Positions 51,126 to 59,112 of a stretch of DNA of 64,000 bases are shown piece after piece (the stretch's first letter is position 1; the number at the start of each line of letters is the position of its first letter). The DNA comes from JAFGPF01 sp964500415 (GTDB taxonomy: Bacteria > Chloroflexota > Dehalococcoidia > Dehalococcoidales > RBG-16-60-22): contig CAZCOB010000001.1 of NCBI GenBank assembly GCA_964500415.1, positions 139,093 through 203,092 of the forward strand, read 5' to 3'. The translations under genes and the position numbers were made by a program. A model generated the notes under the pieces. It was not told where the DNA came from. It made no database searches and worked only from the letters and a program-made list of their open reading frames with translations.

Positions 51126-51851
51126 ATGCCTGAAGCTAAATATAAGCGGGTACTGCTCAAGCTCAGCGGCGAGGCTTTACGCGGCGGGCATAGCTACGGA
51201 ATCGATAATCCTACTCTAAGCAGGATAGCCCGCCAGATTAAACAGGTAGTGGAGATGGGTGTTGGCGTCGGCATCGTCGTCGGCGGGGGCAACATCTGGC
51301 GTGGTACCCAGGCAGAGGCCAATGGCATGGACCGGGCTACGGCCGACTACGCCGGTATGCTGGCGACGGTTATTAATGCTCTTGCTCTCCAGGACGTACT
51401 GGAAAGGGAAGGTGTGTATACCCGGACGCAATCGGCACTGGATATCAGGCAGGTAGCCGAGCCTTATATTAGACGACGCGCCATCAGGCACATAGAAAAG
51501 GGCCGGGCGGTTATCTTCGCAGGGGGCACCGGTAATCCTTATATGACAGCAGATACCGCCGCCGCCCTGCGAGCCATAGAAATAGATGCCGAGGTTCTGT
51601 TAATGACGAAGAATAATGTTGATGGTATCTACTCTGCCGACCCTCAAAAAGACCCTAAAGCGAAGAAGTTCGATAGAATTACTCACCTCGAAGTGTTGAA
51701 CAAACGACTGGAAGTGATGGACACTACCGCCCTGTCTTTATGCCTAGATAATAAGCTTCCCATTATCGTCTTTGACCTTGAGGCTCCGGACAGTATGAGA
51801 AAGGTCGTTCTCGGAGAATCGATAGGTACACTGGTAACAAGTGAGAACTGA
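51126..51851 (+). CDS. pyrH: UMP kinase
   Basis: Phosphorylates UMP to UDP. The 241-residue amino-acid-kinase-fold protein shows 'RVLLKLSGEALRGG', 'GIVVGGGNIWRG', 'FAGGTGNPYMTADTAAALRA' and 'LMTKNNVDGIYSADP'. The length is standard. The next gene frr starts one base after the TGA stop (TGATATGG), so translation is likely coupled. Confidence 0.95.
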   Translation: MPEAKYKRVLLKLSGEALRGGHSYGIDNPTLSRIARQIKQVVEMGVGVGIVVGGGNIWRGTQAEANGMDRATADYAGMLATVINALALQDVLEREGVYTRTQSALDIRQVAEPYIRRRAIRHIEKGRAVIFAGGTGNPYMTADTAAALRAIEIDAEVLLMTKNNVDGIYSADPQKDPKAKKFDRITHLEVLNKRLEVMDTTALSLCLDNKLPIIVFDLEAPDSMRKVVLGESIGTLVTSEN

Positions 51852-51852
51852 T

Positions 51853-52410
51853 ATGGTTAACGATACTTTAAAGAGCACGGAAGATAAAATGAAAGCCTCG
51901 ATAAAGGTATTCCACGCGGACCTGGCTACCATCCGAACAGGGCATGCTATGCCCGCCCTTATCGAGCATATTAAAGTGGAATATGCTGGCGTTCCCACTC
52001 CGCTAAATCAGATCGCAGGTATTTCGGCGCCTGAGGCGGGATTGCTGGTTATCCAGCCATGGGATAAAAGCAGTGTCAGTAGCATTGAGAAAGCAATATT
52101 AAAATCGGAACTCGGCTTAAATCCATCCAACGATGGTAATGTTATCAGGATAGCTATCCCACCGCTCAGCGAAGAGCGACGTCAGGAACTGATTAAGGTG
52201 GTGCACCGGAGGATTGAAGAAAGACGGGTAGCAATACGCAGCCTGCGACACGACACTATGAATGATTTAAAAAAGATGGAAAAGGACAAGGAAATATCGC
52301 AGGACGAGCATAAGCGTGCCCAGGACCAGTTGCAGAAAATCACCGATGTTTTCATGGCTGAAATAGAGATGCTCGGTAAGGATAAGGAACAGGAACTACA
52401 GGAAGTCTAG
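51853..52410 (+). CDS. frr: Ribosome recycling factor
   Basis: Splits post-termination ribosomes together with EF-G. The 185 residues begin with helix 'STEDKMKASIKVFHADLATIRTGHA', carry the L-shaped fold's 'GVPTPLNQIAGISAPEAGLLVIQPWD' domain and end in 'EISQDEHKRAQDQLQKITD'. ATG at 51853 directly follows the pyrH stop. The frame is also open from a GTG at 51841, which would overlap pyrH. It is followed by 62 non-coding bases before uppS. Confidence 0.96.
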   Translation: MVNDTLKSTEDKMKASIKVFHADLATIRTGHAMPALIEHIKVEYAGVPTPLNQIAGISAPEAGLLVIQPWDKSSVSSIEKAILKSELGLNPSNDGNVIRIAIPPLSEERRQELIKVVHRRIEERRVAIRSLRHDTMNDLKKMEKDKEISQDEHKRAQDQLQKITDVFMAEIEMLGKDKEQELQEV

Positions 52411-52472
52411 TAAGGATAATTTGTGACTGTTCAGAAAAAGTACTTGACCTGTTATTGGTTTCCTCAACGAAT

Positions 52473-53171
52473 ATGGAGAGTATTACCAGTCTTCCCCGTC
52501 ATGTAGCCCTTATAATGGATGGCAACGGCAGGTGGGCCGAGAAACGCGGAATACCGCGCCTTGAGGGACATCGGGCTGGAGTAAAGAACGTCCGCCCTGT
52601 TATCAAATCTCTTAACAATCATAACATTGAGTACGTTACCCTTTACGCTTTTTCTACCGAAAACTGGAGTCGCCCCGAAGAGGAGGTTGACGGCCTTTTC
52701 CACCTGCTGGAAAACATCATCGATAAAGAGGCGCGTGAGCTCCATAAGAACAACATAAGAATCCGTCACATAGGTAGTCTTGATGGGTTGTCTCAGGAGC
52801 TTCAGAAATCTATAAAAAGAGCCATTAACCTGACTGCTAAAAACGACGGTATGACACTCGGCGTAGCGTTGAACTACGGAGGGCGCGAGGAAATACTGAA
52901 TGCGATACGAATTATTGTTGAAAACAAGGTGCCCCCTCAAAATATAGATGAAATGCTTTTCAGTAGGCACCTCTATGCTGCGGACTTTCCCGACGTCGAC
53001 CTGGTAATTCGCACGGGCGGTGAAATCCGTACCAGCAACTTCCTTATCTGGCAGACAGCCTACAGCGAATATTACTTCACCCCGGTCTTCTGGCCGGACT
53101 TTAATGAAGAGAAACTGGAGAAGGCCCTGGCAACCTATGGCCGAAGGCAAAGGCGCTTCGGCGGGTTATAA
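52473..53171 (+). CDS. uppS: Isoprenyl transferase (undecaprenyl diphosphate synthase type)
   Basis: A cis-prenyltransferase making the polyprenyl carrier for cell-wall synthesis. It has 'HVALIMDGNGRWAEKRGIPR' with the catalytic Asp, 'YAFSTENWSRP', and 'VDLVIRTGGEIRTSNFLIWQ' with 'YSEYYF' near the end. About 232 residues from ATG 52473; the frame is open to a TTG at 52455. No strong ribosome binding site was seen. Precedes cdsA by 11 nt in the conserved cluster. Confidence 0.94.
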   Translation: MESITSLPRHVALIMDGNGRWAEKRGIPRLEGHRAGVKNVRPVIKSLNNHNIEYVTLYAFSTENWSRPEEEVDGLFHLLENIIDKEARELHKNNIRIRHIGSLDGLSQELQKSIKRAINLTAKNDGMTLGVALNYGGREEILNAIRIIVENKVPPQNIDEMLFSRHLYAADFPDVDLVIRTGGEIRTSNFLIWQTAYSEYYFTPVFWPDFNEEKLEKALATYGRRQRRFGGL

Positions 53172-53182
53172 TCGAAGGCGAT

Positions 53183-53983
53183 ATGCTCGGGAAAAGAGTA
53201 CTAACAGCACTTTGGGGCATTCCTCTCCTTGTTGTTGCCATCTGGTTCGATGAGCCCTTGCCGTGGTTCAGCATACTTGCCGCCGTCTGGGGACTGCTGG
53301 CTTTCCTGGAATTCAACAGAATGGCGGGCGCGGCTAAAATCGTGCCGCTTACCGTCTTCGGCGCGGTCTGGACGGTGCTGTTTGTCCTGTATCCCCACTG
53401 CACTTATGATTATGTCGTCCCTTCTTTGCTGACTTCGGCGCTGGTAATTTCGTTGATAATGCTTGTTTTTCTCCGGCACAGGGAGGGCGCTTTCACCGGC
53501 TGGTCATGGATGATGGCAGGCATTCTTTACGTGGGCTGGCTGCTCAGCTACCTGGTGGCCCTGAGACTTGACGCCGGGCGGGAATGGCTGTACCTGGCGA
53601 TTTTCGCCACCTTCGGTTCGGATACCGCCGCTTACTTTATTGGCAGGGCATGGGGCAGGCACAAGCTGACGCCGCGCATCAGTCCTGGCAAGACCTGGGA
53701 GGGGGCCGTCGCCGGGATATTCGGGGGGGTGATTATCAGCCTGCTTTTCACGCTGGACACGCCCCTCCAGCTTCCCCTGAACTACTGGCAGGCGATAATG
53801 CTGGGGGTACTCATCAGCGTCTTCGGGCAGATTGGCGACCTGGTGGAATCATTGCTGAAACGGAGCTCCGGCGTGAAGGAATCCGGGAGCTCGATGCCGG
53901 GTCACGGCGGGCTGCTGGACCGGATGGATAGCGTCGTGTTTGCGGGCGTGGTGGTTTACCTGTACTATATCGCGGTGGGCTAG
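53183..53983 (+). CDS. cdsA: Phosphatidate cytidylyltransferase
   Basis: Makes CDP-diacylglycerol for phospholipid synthesis. The 266-residue protein has six to eight membrane helices and the CDS signature near the C-terminus: 'SPGKTWEGAVAGIFGG', then 'GDLVESLLKRSSGVKESG' and 'PGHGGLLDRMDS'. It is the last gene of the rpsB cluster here; dxr and rseP, its usual successors, are missing and an AT-rich island follows after about 300 bases of repeats. Confidence 0.94.
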   Translation: MLGKRVLTALWGIPLLVVAIWFDEPLPWFSILAAVWGLLAFLEFNRMAGAAKIVPLTVFGAVWTVLFVLYPHCTYDYVVPSLLTSALVISLIMLVFLRHREGAFTGWSWMMAGILYVGWLLSYLVALRLDAGREWLYLAIFATFGSDTAAYFIGRAWGRHKLTPRISPGKTWEGAVAGIFGGVIISLLFTLDTPLQLPLNYWQAIMLGVLISVFGQIGDLVESLLKRSSGVKESGSSMPGHGGLLDRMDSVVFAGVVVYLYYIAVG

Positions 53984-53997
53984 GCGGTCTAATATTT

Positions 53998-54082
53998 AAC
54001 CTCACCCCCTTGGTCCCCCTGTCAGGGGGAAGCTCTAAACTCTAAGCAATAATTATTTTTAACCTCACCCCCTTTGTCCCCC
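53998..54082. repeat. Direct repeat of AACCTCACCCCCTTNGTCCCC
   Basis: Two near-identical 22-base copies, at 53998-54019 and 54061-54082, differ at one base. The first runs into a short hairpin TCCCCCT-GTC-AGGGGGA (54014-54030) and the second into the long hairpin at 54079-54112. A related C-rich CCCCCTCTCCCC fragment occurs at the very end of the window (from about 63984). Confidence 0.7.
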
Positions 54083-54120
54083 CTCTCCTGGCGAGGTTAT
54101 CAGGAGAGGGGGAAATGTTT
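54079..54120. terminator. Strong hairpin after the rpsB-cdsA cluster
   Basis: A perfect 12-bp stem (54079-54090 with 54101-54112; arm CCCCCTCTCCTG) with a 10-nt loop, then AAATGTTTTT. Probably the end of the rpsB-cdsA transcript. Confidence 0.65.
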
Positions 54121-54231
54121 TTAGGATACAATCGTTCTATAATACATGCCTATAACCTTATAGTATGCATCCTGCTTGATATATAGTAGATAATATGTTA
54201 ATATTAGTATTATAATCTTTACATATAGGTC

Positions 54232-54260
54232 TTTACACATTGTTCTTAATGTTATATAAT
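54232..54260 (+). promoter_or_regulatory. Promoter of the AT-rich ATPase island
   Basis: TTTACA (54232-54237), 17-nt spacer and a perfect TATAAT (54255-54260); the start of transcription would be near 54267, with a GAGGTG site 4 nt before the ATG at 54278. Confidence 0.65.
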
Positions 54261-54277
54261 GAGCTATGAGGTGAAAA

Positions 54278-55501
54278 ATGTCATACACAAATAATTTAAT
54301 GGCCCTTGATAGATTAAGTAAATGGTTCACTCCAAATAGACCTATTGATTTGCCTGAGTATTTATCTGGGCGCGTAAAACTAATTTACAATATCCAAGAT
54401 GCGGTACACACTCAAGGCTTACATATTATTTTATATGGAGAAAGAGGAATAGGTAAGACATCTTTAGCGAGAGTTACAGCATATAGGGTACAAGAACCTG
54501 AAAGGAAAGATGGAATTCGAGCAATTCTTGTATCATGTGATTCTAATGATGATTACTCCTCAATTTGGCGTAAAGTATTTCAAGAAATAATGTTAGCTCA
54601 ACACCAACTGGGATTTGCACAACACAATGCTGAGACTATCATTGGTAGACTGGATATCAAAGAACCCATCGCAAACCCCAATGATGTGCGAATATTGTTA
54701 AAATCTTTTACTTTTCAGGCAGTAATTATTATTGATGAATTTGATAGAATACCACACCAAGGCAATGTAAGACGACTAATGGCTGATACAATCAAATTAT
54801 TCTCAGATACTAATGTAAATGCGACCATCATTATCGTGGGTGTTGCTGAATCAATAGGTGAATTGATTTCAGAACATCAATCGATTGCCAGGAACATTTC
54901 TCAAATTCTTGTAGAACCAATGAGTAATGAGGAATTGGCAGAAATTATTCGTAAAGGCTATTCAAATTGTAACCTCTCATGGGAATCCGGAATTGATTAT
55001 AAAATAGCTGCTTTATCTCAAGGATATCCTCATTATGCACACCTATTAGGATTATGGGCTGGTAGAAAAGCAATCGAATCAAACCAAAAAGAAGTAGTGC
55101 AAATAGACCTAGACAAAGCAATAAGAGAAGCGTTAAGCAATACTGCTGGTGGAATAATACAAGAATATGAAATGGCTGTAGATTCTTCTCAACCTGATAA
55201 TCTTTTTAAAGATGTATTGCTTGCTTGTGCTCTAGCTGAAAGAGACTCTCGTGGTAGGTTTGGTATCAAATTCCTGAAAGAACCATTGCGTAAAATTCTT
55301 AATAAACCCAATATCCGGACAGTTGCTTATCAAAGTCATCTGGCAAAATTTTGTAGTAGCCAGCGAGGTCCTGTTTTAAAAAGAACAGGCAGCCGTCGGA
55401 ACTATAGATGGCAGTTTATTAATCCGCAACTTATTCCCTATATCAAGTTAGAAGCAATTGAGAGAGGAAAGCTTAATTCTGATGGTATGATAAATGAATA
55501 A
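54278..55501 (+). CDS. Orc1/Cdc6-like AAA+ ATPase, AT-rich, probably acquired
   Basis: A 407-residue protein. Walker A is GERGIGKTS (54-62), Walker B AVIIIDEFD (148-156), and a sensor strand 'TIIIVGVAES' is followed by 'ARNISQILVEPMSNEEL', as in Orc1/Cdc6-like ATPases. The C-terminal third has a winged-helix look ('DVLLACALAERDSRGRFGIKF', 'GSRRNYRWQF'). Such proteins also serve in transposition (TniB-like) and in defence or toxin-like systems of unknown mechanism. Codon use and the low G+C of the gene, at roughly 36-38 percent by eye, contrast with neighbours. A 54-residue membrane protein follows 31 nt later. Function unknown. Confidence 0.8.
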   Translation: MSYTNNLMALDRLSKWFTPNRPIDLPEYLSGRVKLIYNIQDAVHTQGLHIILYGERGIGKTSLARVTAYRVQEPERKDGIRAILVSCDSNDDYSSIWRKVFQEIMLAQHQLGFAQHNAETIIGRLDIKEPIANPNDVRILLKSFTFQAVIIIDEFDRIPHQGNVRRLMADTIKLFSDTNVNATIIIVGVAESIGELISEHQSIARNISQILVEPMSNEELAEIIRKGYSNCNLSWESGIDYKIAALSQGYPHYAHLLGLWAGRKAIESNQKEVVQIDLDKAIREALSNTAGGIIQEYEMAVDSSQPDNLFKDVLLACALAERDSRGRFGIKFLKEPLRKILNKPNIRTVAYQSHLAKFCSSQRGPVLKRTGSRRNYRWQFINPQLIPYIKLEAIERGKLNSDGMINE

Positions 55502-55532
55502 ATATTTTACATACTATTTTATGGACTTATAG

Positions 55533-55697
55533 ATGTTTAGCTTCAAGGCCATTGCGAAAACTGTACCTGCTATTTGTATTCTACTTGGGTTCGTTGCAAT
55601 TTTTCTTTTTAAATCCAATCTAGGATGGATTTTTGTAATAGTAGGGTTTATTTTACAGGTTTTGTTTTTATATTCAGGTAGAAGTAATAGATATTAA
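55533..55697 (+). CDS. 54-residue protein with two membrane helices
   Basis: A short open frame below the size of usual gene calls: starts MFSFKAIAKTVPAICILLG and contains two hydrophobic stretches ('VPAICILLGFVAIFLF' and 'WIFVIVGFILQVLFLY') separated by a short polar turn, ending SGRSNRY. It lies 31 bases after the AAA+ gene, with the same AT-rich composition, so the two are probably one unit. No good ribosome binding site was seen, only a TATAG-type sequence. A small membrane effector is possible; this is inference. Confidence 0.5.
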   Translation: MFSFKAIAKTVPAICILLGFVAIFLFKSNLGWIFVIVGFILQVLFLYSGRSNRY

Positions 55698-55713
55698 CTA
55701 AAGTTGTCTTCTC

Positions 55714-55742
55714 TTGACAAACTCCCCCGCGCATGATAAATT
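55714..55742 (+). promoter_or_regulatory. Promoter of the trp operon
   Basis: A perfect TTGACA (55714-55719), 17-nt spacer and TAAATT (55737-55742). Transcription from about 55750 would include the whole T-box leader. Confidence 0.65.
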
Positions 55743-55754
55743 TAAGTATCAACC

Positions 55755-56054
55755 AAATTATGTAAAGGCTGTGAACGGGAGTAGTAAGCTCCGGAGCGGG
55801 GCACAGAGAGTCGGGTAAGGTGTGAGCCGACGCCAGCGCGGGGGCCGAATGGACCCGGGAGCCGCAGGTTGAAAGTCCTTCGACTAGCTCAGGACGAGTA
55901 GGCCTTGCCGCAGGGGAAGCGTTAAAGAATCCCGGGGTATCGTCCCGACTTCATCGGGTCCGTACCCGCAAAGTGGCCCCGATTGCATCGGGGCAAGAAG
56001 GGTGGCACTGCGGAAATATAGCCTCCCGTCCCTTCAGAGGGCGGGGGGTTTTTT
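55755..56054 (+). promoter_or_regulatory. Tryptophan T-box leader controlling trpE
   Basis: The leader RNA senses uncharged tRNA-Trp. The stem I region has GGGAGTAGTA near its base, the AGAGAGTC and GGTGTGAGCC distal-loop elements and GAATGGAC, where TGG (55850-55852) is the Trp specifier codon. The conserved T-box core reads AAGGGTGGCACTGCGG (55998-56013); the usual CACCGCGG has one C-to-T change. It is followed by the competing terminator (56022-56048, an 11-bp GC stem with one bulge and a TCAG loop, then TTTTTT). Hairpins at 55944-55958 and 55977-55993 lie between. trpE starts 11 bases after the terminator. Confidence 0.9.
56022..56054 (+). terminator. Regulated intrinsic terminator of the trp T-box
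   Basis: Arms CCTCCCG-T-CCCT and AGGGCGGGGGG (56022-56048) with loop TCAG, followed by six T (56049-56054). Its 5' arm lies just after the T-box core and would be sequestered when uncharged tRNA binds. Confidence 0.85.
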
Positions 56055-56064
56055 ATTTGGAGAA

Positions 56065-57495
56065 ATGATGTATTACCCGACGCTGGAAGAAGTGAAGAAA
56101 CTGAAAAGGCAGGGCAACCTGGTGCCCGTCTATAGAGAAATCAAGGCCGACCTGGACACGCCGGTATCCGCGTACCTCAAAATTGCGCGGGGGGACCATT
56201 CGTTCCTGCTGGAGAGCGTGGAGGGGGGCGAAAGGCTGGCGCGGTACAGCTTCCTGGGGACGGAGCCGGCCACTATCATCAGCACCGGCGGCGATAGAGC
56301 GGTCGACCCCCTGAAGCTGATAGAGGACGCATTTAAGAAATACCGTCCGGTGCCGATAGAGGGACTGCCGAGGTTTCACGGTGGGGCGGTGGGGTACTTA
56401 AGCTACGAGGTGGCGCGGTACTTCGAGAGGCTGCCCTCGCCGGACAGCGACCCCGTAAGCCTGCCGGAGTCCGTGATGATGCTGGCGGACACGCTGCTCA
56501 TCTTCGACCACCTCACCCACACGATTAAAGTTGTCTCGCACGTGCACCTCGACGGCGACGTGGAGTCGGAATACAACAAAGCCGTCAGAAAGATAGACGA
56601 ACTCGCCGCGAGGCTGAAAAATACGGTTACGACAGATAAAAACAACCCGACGGCAAACGTAAAACCGACCGTGGAATCGAACCTGACGCAGGCGGAATAC
56701 GAAAGCATGGTGGAGCGCGCCAAGAAACACATCTACGAAGGGGATATCATCCAGGTGGTGCCATCGCAGCGGCTGTCGCGGCGCACGGAAGCCAGCCCCT
56801 TCGCCATCTACCGGGCGCTACGCTCGCTGAACCCCTCGCCGTACATGTACTACCTGCACCTCGGCGACTTCCATATCGTCGGCACCTCGCCGGAACTGCT
56901 GGTGCGCGTCGAGGACGGAATCGTCTCCAACCATCCCATCGCCGGCACCCGACCCAGGGGAAAGGATACCAGAGCAGACAAGGCCCTCGAAGAAGAACTC
57001 AAAAACGACGAAAAAGAATGCGCCGAGCACCTCATGCTGGTGGACCTCGCCCGCAACGACGTCGGCAGAATCAGCCAGCCGGGCACGGTAGAGGTCACCC
57101 AGTTCATGGACATCGAGCGCTACTCGCACGTCATGCACCTGGTATCGCACGTGCAGGGAAAGCTCAGAAACGGGTTTTCACAGTTCGACGCCATGCGGGC
57201 CTGCTTCCCGGCGGGCACGGTCTCCGGGGCACCCAAGATACGCGCCATGGAGATAATCGCCGAACTGGAGCCGGACAAGCGAGGCCCTTACGCGGGCTCG
57301 GTGGGTTATTTCGACTTCAGCGGCAACATGGACACGGCCATCGCCATCCGCACCATCGTTATCAAGGACGAGGTGGCCTACGTCCAGGCGGGGGGAGGGG
57401 TAGTCGCCGACAGCGTGCCGGAGAAAGAGTACCAGGAAAGCCTCAACAAGGCGCAGGCACTGCTGACCGCCATTGAGCGGGCGGAGGCGGGATAA
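56065..57495 (+). CDS. trpE: Anthranilate synthase component I
   Basis: Forms anthranilate from chorismate with ammonia from TrpG. About 476 residues: an N-terminal domain with the Trp-feedback motif 'SFLLESVEGGERLARYSFLG', and the chorismate-binding C-terminal domain ('QVVPSQRLSRRTEASPFAIYR', 'PIAGTRPRGKD', 'DLARNDVGR', 'PAGTVSGAPKIRAM'). ATG at 56065 is chosen; the next codon is also ATG, and TTGGAGA lies ahead. The frame is open to 56002 but that region is the T-box terminator. The stop overlaps the trpG start by one base. Confidence 0.95.
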   Translation: MMYYPTLEEVKKLKRQGNLVPVYREIKADLDTPVSAYLKIARGDHSFLLESVEGGERLARYSFLGTEPATIISTGGDRAVDPLKLIEDAFKKYRPVPIEGLPRFHGGAVGYLSYEVARYFERLPSPDSDPVSLPESVMMLADTLLIFDHLTHTIKVVSHVHLDGDVESEYNKAVRKIDELAARLKNTVTTDKNNPTANVKPTVESNLTQAEYESMVERAKKHIYEGDIIQVVPSQRLSRRTEASPFAIYRALRSLNPSPYMYYLHLGDFHIVGTSPELLVRVEDGIVSNHPIAGTRPRGKDTRADKALEEELKNDEKECAEHLMLVDLARNDVGRISQPGTVEVTQFMDIERYSHVMHLVSHVQGKLRNGFSQFDAMRACFPAGTVSGAPKIRAMEIIAELEPDKRGPYAGSVGYFDFSGNMDTAIAIRTIVIKDEVAYVQAGGGVVADSVPEKEYQESLNKAQALLTAIERAEAG

Positions 57496-58085
57496 TGATT
57501 TTACTGATAGATAACTACGACAGCTTTACCTATAACCTCTACCAGTACCTCAGCGAACTCGGGGAGGAGGTAAGCGTTATCAGGAACGACAGGATAAGCC
57601 TCGATGAAATAGAACGACTGGCGCCGGAGCGAATCGTCATATCGCCGGGGCCGGGCACGCCGCGGGATGCCGGCATCTCCAATGATGTCATCCTGAGGTT
57701 CGGAGGGAGGCTACCGATACTGGGGGTCTGCCTGGGCCACCAGTGCATCGCCCATGCGTACGGGGGAATCGTCGACCACGCGGGGGAAATAAAGCACGGC
57801 AAGACTTCCCTGATTCACCACGACGGGAAGGGGGTTTTTAGCGGACTGACCAATCCGTTTCCCGCCGTCCGCTATCACTCTCTGGCGGCCAAGCGTAATA
57901 GCTTGCCGGACTGCCTGGAGGTAAGCGCCCGGACGGACAACGATATCATCATGGGGCTACGCCACCGCGAGCACCAAGTGGAGGGGGTACAGTTTCACCC
58001 GGAGTCCATCGCAACCGAAGCGGGGAAGGACTTACTAAAAAATTTTCTTCAAATGTCATATACTGGAGGAAAAGGGGGGAGGTGA
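57495..58085 (+). CDS. trpG: Anthranilate synthase glutaminase component
   Basis: Supplies ammonia to TrpE. A 196-residue class I glutamine amidotransferase with 'NYDSFTYNLYQYLSELGE', the catalytic Cys in LGVCLGHQCIAHAYGG and the His-Glu pair in VQFHPESIAT. It overlaps trpE by one base (TAATG) and is followed by trpD 4 nt later. The length is standard; no fusion to TrpD. Confidence 0.95.
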   Translation: MILLIDNYDSFTYNLYQYLSELGEEVSVIRNDRISLDEIERLAPERIVISPGPGTPRDAGISNDVILRFGGRLPILGVCLGHQCIAHAYGGIVDHAGEIKHGKTSLIHHDGKGVFSGLTNPFPAVRYHSLAAKRNSLPDCLEVSARTDNDIIMGLRHREHQVEGVQFHPESIATEAGKDLLKNFLQMSYTGGKGGR

Positions 58086-58089
58086 AAAG

Positions 58090-59112
58090 ATGATTAAAGA
58101 AGCTATAAGCGTATTAGTCGAGGGGCGTTCCCTGAGCTTTGATGAGGCCTCCGGCAGCATGGAGGAAATCATGAACGGGCAGGCGACCTCGGCGCAGATA
58201 GCCGCCTTCCTTACCGCCCTGCGCGTAAAAGGGGAGACCGCCGACGAGATTGCCGGCCTGGCCAGCGTCATGCGGGCGAAAGCCCTGCCGGTAAGCATCA
58301 CCGGCCCGGCGATAGATATCGTGGGGACGGGCGGAGACGGGTCCGGCAGCTTTAATATATCCACGGCGGCGGCGTTCGTGGCGGCGGGGGCGGGACTTAA
58401 AGTTGCCAAGCACGGCAACCGCGCCGCTTCCAGTCAGTGCGGCAGCGCCGATATCCTGGAGGCGCTGGGGGTAAAAATAGAACTCGGGCCGAAAGCCGTC
58501 GCCGAGTGCATCGAGAAGGTCGGTATAGGCTTTATGTTCGCCCCGGTTTTTCACCCGGCCATGAAACACGCCGCCCTGCCCCGCCGGGAAATGGGTATAC
58601 GCACCGTATTCAACATCCTCGGCCCGCTGACCAATCCCGCCCGCGCCGAGCACATGGTACTGGGCGTTCCCAGTGAAGAACTGGGCAGTAAAATAGCCGC
58701 CGTGCTTTACCGACTCGGCACAAAGCACTCGCTGGTGATATACGGGTGTGACAATCTCGATGAGATATCAATAAGCGATAAATCGCTAGTCTGGGATGTC
58801 AGCGAGAACTTACTTTTACCGCCCTACGAAATATCGCCCGGAAGTTTCGGGTTCGAGGCAGCGGACAGGGCGGAGATTAAAGGCGGAACATCGACGGAAA
58901 ACGCCGAAAAAATGCGCAGCATCTTCGAAGGGGAAGTGAGCGCCTTGCGGAATACGGTCGTCATGAACGCCGCCGCGGGACTCGTCGCCGGAAACGTTAC
59001 AAAAGACCTTCAACAAGCAGCGCGCCTGGCCGAAGTAGCCATCGACAGCGGCCGGGCGAAGGGTAAACTAAACCAGCTGGTGGAGTTAAGCCAGCGTCTG
59101 GGGCAAACATGA
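58090..59112 (+). CDS. trpD: Anthranilate phosphoribosyltransferase
   Basis: Transfers phosphoribose from PRPP to anthranilate. The 340 residues include 'VGTGGDGSGSFNISTAAAF' (the PRPP-binding GTGGD loop), 'KHGNRAASSQCGSADILEALG' and 'FNILGPLTNPARAEHMVLGV'. A GGAGGTG site precedes the ATG. The stop overlaps trpC by 4 bases. Confidence 0.95.
   Translation: MIKEAISVLVEGRSLSFDEASGSMEEIMNGQATSAQIAAFLTALRVKGETADEIAGLASVMRAKALPVSITGPAIDIVGTGGDGSGSFNISTAAAFVAAGAGLKVAKHGNRAASSQCGSADILEALGVKIELGPKAVAECIEKVGIGFMFAPVFHPAMKHAALPRREMGIRTVFNILGPLTNPARAEHMVLGVPSEELGSKIAAVLYRLGTKHSLVIYGCDNLDEISISDKSLVWDVSENLLLPPYEISPGSFGFEAADRAEIKGGTSTENAEKMRSIFEGEVSALRNTVVMNAAAGLVAGNVTKDLQQAARLAEVAIDSGRAKGKLNQLVELSQRLGQT

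Noticed and set aside
55700..56060. Possible tRNA or RNase P RNA between the AT-rich island and trpE
   Set aside because: The conserved segments match a T-box leader with specifier, core and terminator; no cloverleaf or P RNA core was found.
56002..56064. Extension of trpE to an upstream ATG at 56002
   Set aside because: Those codons lie in the T-box core and terminator hairpin; the start at 56065 with TTGGAGA ahead fits the family length.
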